A stretch of 9,260 nucleotides of DNA from assembly GCA_002937555.1 (NCBI GenBank), contig PTKB01000095.1:1-9260 (forward strand), in the 5' to 3' direction. This stretch comes from Alphaproteobacteria bacterium MarineAlpha10_Bin2. Its GTDB lineage: Bacteria > Pseudomonadota > Alphaproteobacteria > UBA828. Each line of letters starts with the position of its first letter. The first letter of the stretch is position 1. A program made the position numbers and the translations under genes. Of the stretch, positions 4,857 to 9,260 are shown piece by piece. Under the pieces are notes generated by a model. That model did not search any database. It was not told where the DNA came from and was given only the letters and a program-made list of their open reading frames with translations.

Positions 4857-7061
4857 ATGAGCCGCGATCCCAGCCACGATATTTTGTTCGACACCATCGA
4901 GATCGGACCCAAGCGGATGAAAAACCGCTTTTGGCAAACCACACATTGCATGGGTGCGGGATCGGAGCGGCCCGGCACGCAGGCGCATTTCCGCGGCATG
5001 AAGGCGGAAGGCGGCTGGGGTACGGTGTGCACGGAATATTGCTCGGTGCATCCGGAATCGGATGAGTATCCCTGGACATCGGCGCGCCTTTGGGACGAGG
5101 GCGACGTTATCAATCTCGGCTATCTCTGCGATATCGCGCACAGCCACGGCGCGCTCGCCGGGGTGCAGCTGTGGTATAGCGGCATCCACGCCATCAATAT
5201 GGAATCGCGCGAAGTGCCGAGGGGCGCGACGCAGCTTTCCTCCAACGTCTGGTCGTCGCGCACCGTCTACGCCGCGGAAATGGACGAGCATGACATCCAG
5301 GCGGTCATCAATATGTATGTCGAGGGCGCCAAACGGGCCGAGGCCGCCGGCTTCGATATTCTCGAAGTCTCGGGTGGCGATTCCACGCTCCCGGTGCAGT
5401 TCCTCGAGCGGCGCTACAACAAGCGCAGCGACAAATATGGCGGCAGCTTCGAAAACCGCGCGCGCTTTTATCTCGAACTGATGACGGCGCTGAAACAGGC
5501 GTGCGGCGACAGTTGCGCCGTCACCACGCGCTTCGAGGTCGACACGTTGATGGGCGCCGACGGCATCCAAGCGACGGATGAAGGCATCCGCTTCGTCGAA
5601 CTGCTCAGCAAAGAAGGCGTGTGCGATCTGTGGGCTGTGAAGATCGGCGATTACGAGGAATGGGGCGAGGATGCCGGCCCCTCGCGCTTCCGCAAATCGG
5701 GCTGGATGACGCCCTTCGTCAAGCAGGTGAAAGGCGTCGTCGGCGACACCCCGGTGGTGGTCAACGGCCGCTTCACCAGCCCCGACGACATGGTGGCGCT
5801 GATCACAGGCGGCGTCGCCGATATTATCGGCGGTGCGCGGCCCTCCATCGCCGATCCGTTCCTGCCCAAAAAGATCGAGGAAGGCAGGCTCGACGACATC
5901 CGCGAATGCATCGGCTGCAATATGTGCGTCTCCAAATTCGTCCAGATCGGCCAGCTGCAATGCACCCAGAACGCCACCGCGATGGAGGAATACCGCCGCG
6001 GCTGGCACCCGGAGAAGTTCGACAAGACGGAGAGCCCGTGCTCGGTGCTCGTCGTCGGCGGCGGCCCGGCCGGCATGGAATGCGCTCGCGTGTTGGGTGA
6101 GCGCGGCTACGACGTGCATTTGCGCGAGGCCGAGGATGCGCTTGGCGGCCATTGGAAAGATGTCGTCCGCATGCCGCGCCTCGAGGAATGGGCGCGCGTC
6201 ATTACCTACCGCGAAGCGCAGCTCGCCAAGCTCAAGAGTGTCGAAGTGCATCTCGGCGTCGGCGAAATGAGCGCCGACCATGTACTCAGCTACGGCGCCG
6301 ACAAAGTGGTGATCGCCACCGGCGCGAGATGGCTCGGCGACGGTATGTCACCGCTCGGTCACGCTCCGATTCCGGGCGCCGATGCCGCGGCGCCCTATTG
6401 CCTGACGCCGGAGCAGGTGATGGCCGGCAAGGAGGTGCCGGGCGGGCGTGTGGTGGTGGTCGATGGCGACGGTCATTTCACCGCCATCGCGCTGGCCGAA
6501 ATGATGGCGGATCAAGGCAAGGAGGTCACCTATGTGACTTGCATGGCCGAGGTCTCGGAGTACGGCGCCTTCACCCTCGATTTGTTCAACAATAAACGCA
6601 TGCTGCAGGAGAAGAACATCGCCCATCATCGCGATACCTGGGTCGAGAGCATCACGGCGGACAGCATCACGCTCTACAACATCTACCGCCAGGGCCCCGA
6701 TCTGCACGATCCGGTAGCTGGCGAATCGCCGCGCAACCAGTCGACGAAGACGCTGGAACTACCCTGCGACGCGGCAATCCTGGTCACCTCGCGCGCTTCC
6801 AACGACGCGCTCTACCGCGAACTGAAGGCGCGGCGTGGCGAATGGGCGGCGCAAGAGATCCAGGACATCTACCGCATCGGCGATTGCCACGCGCCGCGCC
6901 AGGCCTTGAACGCGATCTTCGACGGCCATCGCCTGGCACGCGAATTCGATTCGCCGCATCCGCAATACCCGCTGCCGTGGATCCGCGAACGGCAAATTTG
7001 GCAGGCGGAAACCTATCCCAAACTGGGAGATGCGCGGCCCAACATCGAGCCGGAACCTTAA
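4857..7061 (+). CDS. Trimethylamine dehydrogenase-like iron-sulfur flavoprotein with altered active site
   Basis: This 734-residue protein aligns by eye along its whole length with trimethylamine dehydrogenase (TMADH, about 730 aa), starting at RDPSHDILFDTIEIGPK. Domain order: an Old Yellow Enzyme-like FMN barrel (1-345), a 4Fe-4S site at Cys351/Cys354/Cys357/Cys369, then ADP/FAD-type Rossmann domains with VVGGGPAGMECARVL (399-413). Kept features: Cys31 in THCMGAGS (TMADH Cys30, covalent 6-S-cysteinyl FMN), Tyr61 (Tyr60), Arg225 (Arg222), and Trp269/Asp272 in EWGEDAG (Trp264/Asp267). Changed features: Ser172 for Tyr169, Asp175 for His172, Phe361 for Trp355, and Arg447 where Tyr442 serves electron transfer to ETF. 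TMADH numbers are from memory. Relatives include dimethylamine and histamine dehydrogenases and, more distantly, 2,4-dienoyl-CoA reductase. It is therefore probably an amine or related C-H dehydrogenase on a different substrate, cytoplasmic, feeding the downstream alcohol dehydrogenase and Rieske oxygenase pathway. No ETF gene is in view. Confidence 0.9.
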   Translation: MSRDPSHDILFDTIEIGPKRMKNRFWQTTHCMGAGSERPGTQAHFRGMKAEGGWGTVCTEYCSVHPESDEYPWTSARLWDEGDVINLGYLCDIAHSHGALAGVQLWYSGIHAINMESREVPRGATQLSSNVWSSRTVYAAEMDEHDIQAVINMYVEGAKRAEAAGFDILEVSGGDSTLPVQFLERRYNKRSDKYGGSFENRARFYLELMTALKQACGDSCAVTTRFEVDTLMGADGIQATDEGIRFVELLSKEGVCDLWAVKIGDYEEWGEDAGPSRFRKSGWMTPFVKQVKGVVGDTPVVVNGRFTSPDDMVALITGGVADIIGGARPSIADPFLPKKIEEGRLDDIRECIGCNMCVSKFVQIGQLQCTQNATAMEEYRRGWHPEKFDKTESPCSVLVVGGGPAGMECARVLGERGYDVHLREAEDALGGHWKDVVRMPRLEEWARVITYREAQLAKLKSVEVHLGVGEMSADHVLSYGADKVVIATGARWLGDGMSPLGHAPIPGADAAAPYCLTPEQVMAGKEVPGGRVVVVDGDGHFTAIALAEMMADQGKEVTYVTCMAEVSEYGAFTLDLFNNKRMLQEKNIAHHRDTWVESITADSITLYNIYRQGPDLHDPVAGESPRNQSTKTLELPCDAAILVTSRASNDALYRELKARRGEWAAQEIQDIYRIGDCHAPRQALNAIFDGHRLAREFDSPHPQYPLPWIRERQIWQAETYPKLGDARPNIEPEP

Positions 7062-7089
7062 GTGCCTGCCGGATGGTCGGGCGTCGTGG

Positions 7090-7118
7090 GGCCGGGGACC
7101 AGTTGTCGCGGTCCGGCC
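7090..7118. repeat. GC-rich stem-loop after the TMADH-like gene
   Basis: GGCC (7090-7093), a 2-nt GG bulge, GGACC (7096-7100), a 9-nt loop, GGTCC (7110-7114), GGCC (7115-7118): nine pairs interrupted by one bulge, 28 nt after the TMADH-like stop codon. It could terminate or protect the upstream transcript, but no T-run follows, so it is not called an intrinsic terminator. Confidence 0.45.
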
Positions 7119-7155
7119 AGCGGTGCTAACATTTCGCAAAATTAAGGAGTGAGCG

Positions 7156-7174
7156 GCCGGCGCTTCGGGCCGGC
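7156..7174. repeat. GC-rich inverted repeat in the alcohol dehydrogenase leader
   Basis: GCCGGC (7156-7161), a 7-nt loop, GCCGGC (7169-7174). It would form a stable hairpin between the Shine-Dalgarno-like AAGGAG at 7144 and the start codon at 7204. A role in translation or as an operator is speculative; such palindromes also arise easily in GC-rich DNA. Confidence 0.35.
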
Positions 7175-7203
7175 ATGAACTCATCCGGGAGACCTGCAAA
7201 ACA

Positions 7204-8313
7204 ATGCGAGCCGTCGTTTGCACTGACCTTAACGAAGTGTCGGTCCAGGACATCGACATACCCGAACCACGGGCGCGCGAGGTCCGAATTCGGATCGTCG
7301 CAGCCGGCCTCTGCCATACCGACCTCTCAGTGGTGCGCGGAAATTTCGACGTGCCCAAACCGGTCGTTCTCGGCCATGAAGGCTGCGGTTACGTCGACAA
7401 GGTCGGCCCCGGTGTCTGGGAAGTTGCGCCCGGTGACCCGGTGGTGTGCTCGATCATCATGCCGTGCCACGCCTGCCCGCAATGCGACCGCGGCGCGTTC
7501 TCGATTTGCGACCAATGGTTCGAGATCGCGTTCAGCGGCATTATGCCCGACGGCACGACGCGCTTGCGCCGCGATGACTCTGATATCAACAGCTTCTTTT
7601 CGCAATCCTCGTTCGCTGAATACGCCGTGGTCCCAGTTTCGGCGGTGGTCAAGGTGCGCCAGGACGCACCGCTCGAAAAGCTCGCCGGCCTCGCTTGCGG
7701 CATCTCCACCGGTCTCGGTGCGGCGATGGTGCGAGCGCCTGTGCAACCCGGCGCAACAGTCGCAGTGCTCGGCGCCGGCGGGGTCGGGGTGGCGACCATG
7801 ATAGGCGCCCGGGCGAAGAAGGCGCTGCGTGTGATCGCCATCGATCTGGTGCCGACGAAGCTCGATCATGCGCTCCGTACCGGCGCCGCGACCGACGCCA
7901 TCGTCGCCGGCGCCAATACGGTTGAGGATGTGCTCCGGCTGACGCCGGGCGGCAAAGGTGTCGACATTTTTTACGATGCCGTCGGCGCGGCGACGACGAT
8001 CGAGACCGGCATCGCGGCGACACGCGCCGGCGGCACCATCGTCGCCATCGGCATTATGGAAAACGATCTTGAATACACGGTGCCGTTGCGCGGCCTGATC
8101 AACGAGAAAATCATCACCGGGACCAATGGCGGCTCGATCGTTCCCAGACGTGATATTCCGCGCTTCGTCGATCTGATGATGGCCGGCGAGCTGCCATTCG
8201 ACGCGATTACCGACCGCTATTACGATATTTCGCAAGTGGCCGAGGCCTTCGACGATCTCGAGCAGCACCGGATGACGCGCGGCGCATTCCGCTTCGAGAG
8301 TTCGCCATCATGA
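7204..8313 (+). CDS. Zinc-dependent medium-chain alcohol dehydrogenase
   Basis: This 369-residue MDR alcohol dehydrogenase has both zinc sites. The catalytic zinc ligands are Cys37 (GLCHTD), His58 with Glu59 (LGHEGCG) and Cys163 (LACGISTGLG). The structural zinc ligands are Cys88, Cys91, Cys94 and Cys102 with the standard 2-2-7 spacing. The Rossmann loop GAGGVG (188-193) is followed by an acidic Asp212 at the end of the second strand, which favours NAD over NADP. PDGTTRL and SSFAEYAVVP (near 113-142) match the class III / aryl-alcohol dehydrogenase-like branch. It would interconvert an alcohol and an aldehyde or ketone in the cytoplasm. Length is normal for the family. The ribosome site is distant (GGGAG, 12 nt away), but the N-terminus MRAVVCTDLN is the expected first strand. 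It lies 19 nt upstream of the Rieske oxygenase gene, so the two are probably one operon. The substrate is unknown; a formaldehyde or hydroxyalkyl product of demethylation is one possibility. Confidence 0.93.
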   Translation: MRAVVCTDLNEVSVQDIDIPEPRAREVRIRIVAAGLCHTDLSVVRGNFDVPKPVVLGHEGCGYVDKVGPGVWEVAPGDPVVCSIIMPCHACPQCDRGAFSICDQWFEIAFSGIMPDGTTRLRRDDSDINSFFSQSSFAEYAVVPVSAVVKVRQDAPLEKLAGLACGISTGLGAAMVRAPVQPGATVAVLGAGGVGVATMIGARAKKALRVIAIDLVPTKLDHALRTGAATDAIVAGANTVEDVLRLTPGGKGVDIFYDAVGAATTIETGIAATRAGGTIVAIGIMENDLEYTVPLRGLINEKIITGTNGGSIVPRRDIPRFVDLMMAGELPFDAITDRYYDISQVAEAFDDLEQHRMTRGAFRFESSPS

Positions 8314-8332
8314 GAAGAACGGGGCTCCAGCG

Positions 8333-9260
8333 ATGAACGCGGCAGCGAACGGCGGCACGCCGAAGATCATGCGGACGCGCAAGCTGTCCGCCGATATGCG
8401 CGCCAGATTCGAGATGCTGGAAAACGACCTCCAGCACGGCCTGGTGCCGGCCTGGGTATTCGGCAGCGACCCCGACGTTTATGCCCTCGAGCGCGAGCGC
8501 CTGTTTCCCCGGGCATGGACCTTTATCGGCCATGTCTCGGAAATTCCCAATCGCGGCGATCACCTGTTGCGCTATATCGGCGAGGATTCGTTTATTTTTA
8601 TCCGCAGCCAGGACGATCGCATCCGATTGCTGTTCAATGCCTGCCGCCATCGCGGCTCCCAGCTGTGCACGGTCGAGCGCGGAAACAGCGAGAAATTTCA
8701 ATGCCCGTATCATGGTTGGACCTATGCGAGCAGCGGCGAACTGATCGGCGCGCCAGCGCAGAGCGATGCGATCGGCGGCCTCGACCGCAGCCAGTGGGGC
8801 CTCCTGGAAGCGCACAAACTCGAGCAATATCGTGGCTTCTACTTCGCCTGCCTCGATGATGATGCGCCGGCCCTCGCCGACTATCTCGGCGATTCGGCCT
8901 ATTATCTCGATATATTTTTCGCGCTTTTCGACGATCTCGAAGTGGTCGGCGCGCCGCAGCGCTATATGTGGCCCACCAATTGGAAAGCCGGCTTCGACGG
9001 CTTCGGCGACGATTATCACTTGATCACCCTGCACCGCTCGCTGTTTGAAATCGGCGCCATCACGATCCCGTTCGCGGCCAATATTCTCGGCCACCATCTG
9101 ATCACCGGCGGCGGGCATAACATCACCATTTCCATTGCGCCCGACGATGAAACGGCGCTCTGGGGATATCCCCAGGAAGTCACCGACAAATACTCCTTCG
9201 ACAATCTTGATCCGCTACAAGCCGATCTCGCGCGGCGCGCCCGCGTCCTCGTCGGCACGG
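8333..9260 (+). CDS. Rieske non-heme iron oxygenase alpha subunit, N-terminal part (runs off window)
   Basis: The first 309 codons of an aromatic ring-hydroxylating dioxygenase / Rieske monooxygenase large subunit; the frame is open to the right edge. The Rieske 2Fe-2S domain shows CRH (Cys104, His106) and CPYH (Cys124, His127), with the usual RHRG and GWTY surroundings. The catalytic domain shows NWK (216-218), then the bridging Asp226 and iron ligands His229 and His234 in GDDYHLITLH; the third ligand, a C-terminal acid, lies outside the window. The usual Glu-Asn ahead of this motif (NWKxxxEN) is Asp222-Gly223 here. It inserts oxygen using electrons from a reductase partner not seen in the window. 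The family includes aromatic dioxygenases and N-demethylating enzymes acting on betaines or carnitine, so substrate class is open. The ATG at 8333 follows the alcohol dehydrogenase stop by 19 nt; no strong Shine-Dalgarno is seen, which fits translational coupling. Confidence 0.92.
   Translation, partial: MNAAANGGTPKIMRTRKLSADMRARFEMLENDLQHGLVPAWVFGSDPDVYALERERLFPRAWTFIGHVSEIPNRGDHLLRYIGEDSFIFIRSQDDRIRLLFNACRHRGSQLCTVERGNSEKFQCPYHGWTYASSGELIGAPAQSDAIGGLDRSQWGLLEAHKLEQYRGFYFACLDDDAPALADYLGDSAYYLDIFFALFDDLEVVGAPQRYMWPTNWKAGFDGFGDDYHLITLHRSLFEIGAITIPFAANILGHHLITGGGHNITISIAPDDETALWGYPQEVTDKYSFDNLDPLQADLARRARVLVGT

Larger units (their letters stand above)
7062..7203. promoter_or_regulatory. Intergenic region upstream of the alcohol dehydrogenase, with two GC-rich hairpins and a possible promoter
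   Basis: This 142-nt gap holds two GC-rich stem-loops (7090-7118 and 7156-7174). Between them is a possible promoter, TTGTCG (7103-7108), 18-nt spacer, TAACAT (7127-7132). An AAGGAG at 7144-7149 resembles a Shine-Dalgarno but has no start codon at a working distance. GGGAG at 7187-7191, 12 nt before the ATG at 7204, is the likelier though distant ribosome site. The gap suggests the alcohol dehydrogenase and Rieske genes may be transcribed separately from the TMADH-like gene. Confidence 0.35.

Noticed and set aside
4797..6281. A 494-codon open frame on the minus strand, antisense to the TMADH-like gene
   Set aside because: It lies almost wholly opposite a gene with unmistakable full-length homology. 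Its His/Ala/Asp-rich composition is the mirror of GC-rich codons and shows no recognisable domain.
8207..9118. A 303-codon minus-strand frame opposite the end of the alcohol dehydrogenase and the Rieske gene
   Set aside because: It overlaps two genes with clear cofactor motifs and reads as low-complexity Ala/Arg/Glu-rich sequence.

Overview
The window is GC-rich and gene-dense, with short intergenic gaps and a catabolic gene content typical of an accessory degradation locus in a Proteobacterium, most likely an alphaproteobacterium. That taxonomic call is an inference from base composition and protein texture, not from a marker gene. I see no rRNA, tRNA, CRISPR array, insertion sequence or phage gene.

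Layout, left to right. (1) 1-128: the last 41 codons of a molybdopterin-binding hydroxylase large subunit (xanthine dehydrogenase / isoquinoline 1-oxidoreductase beta type), + strand. (2) 151-1001: an atypical SDR oxidoreductase broken by a frameshift near 370-378. (3) 1101-2747 and 2751-3692: a YtcJ-type metal-dependent amidohydrolase followed 3 nt later by a CobW/COG0523 GTPase, a likely enzyme plus metal-insertion chaperone pair. (4) 3711-4613 on the - strand: an SMP-30/gluconolactonase-family lactonase, convergent with the GTPase. (5) 4614-4856: a divergent control region with two adjacent inverted repeats. (6) 4857-7061: a 734-aa flavoprotein aligning end to end with trimethylamine dehydrogenase. 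It keeps the cysteinyl-FMN cysteine and the four Fe-S cysteines but lacks the Tyr/His catalytic residues. (7) 7204-8313: a two-zinc medium-chain alcohol dehydrogenase. (8) 8333 to the window end: the first 309 codons of a Rieske non-heme iron oxygenase alpha subunit.

Together these look like steps of one degradation route. A molybdenum hydroxylase and a Rieske oxygenase would add oxygen. A TMADH-like flavoprotein would oxidise an amine or reduce/oxidise an unsaturated intermediate. Alcohol dehydrogenase and SDR would handle alcohol/carbonyl steps. A lactonase and an amidohydrolase would hydrolyse ring or amide bonds. A nitrogen-containing (heterocyclic or alkylated amine) substrate is plausible, but no gene here fixes the substrate.

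The most unusual element is the TMADH homologue with a rewritten active site. Next come the SDR, with a large insertion in its dinucleotide-binding loop and no YxxxK motif, and the amidohydrolase-GTPase pair, whose leucine codon use differs from the TMADH-like gene downstream.
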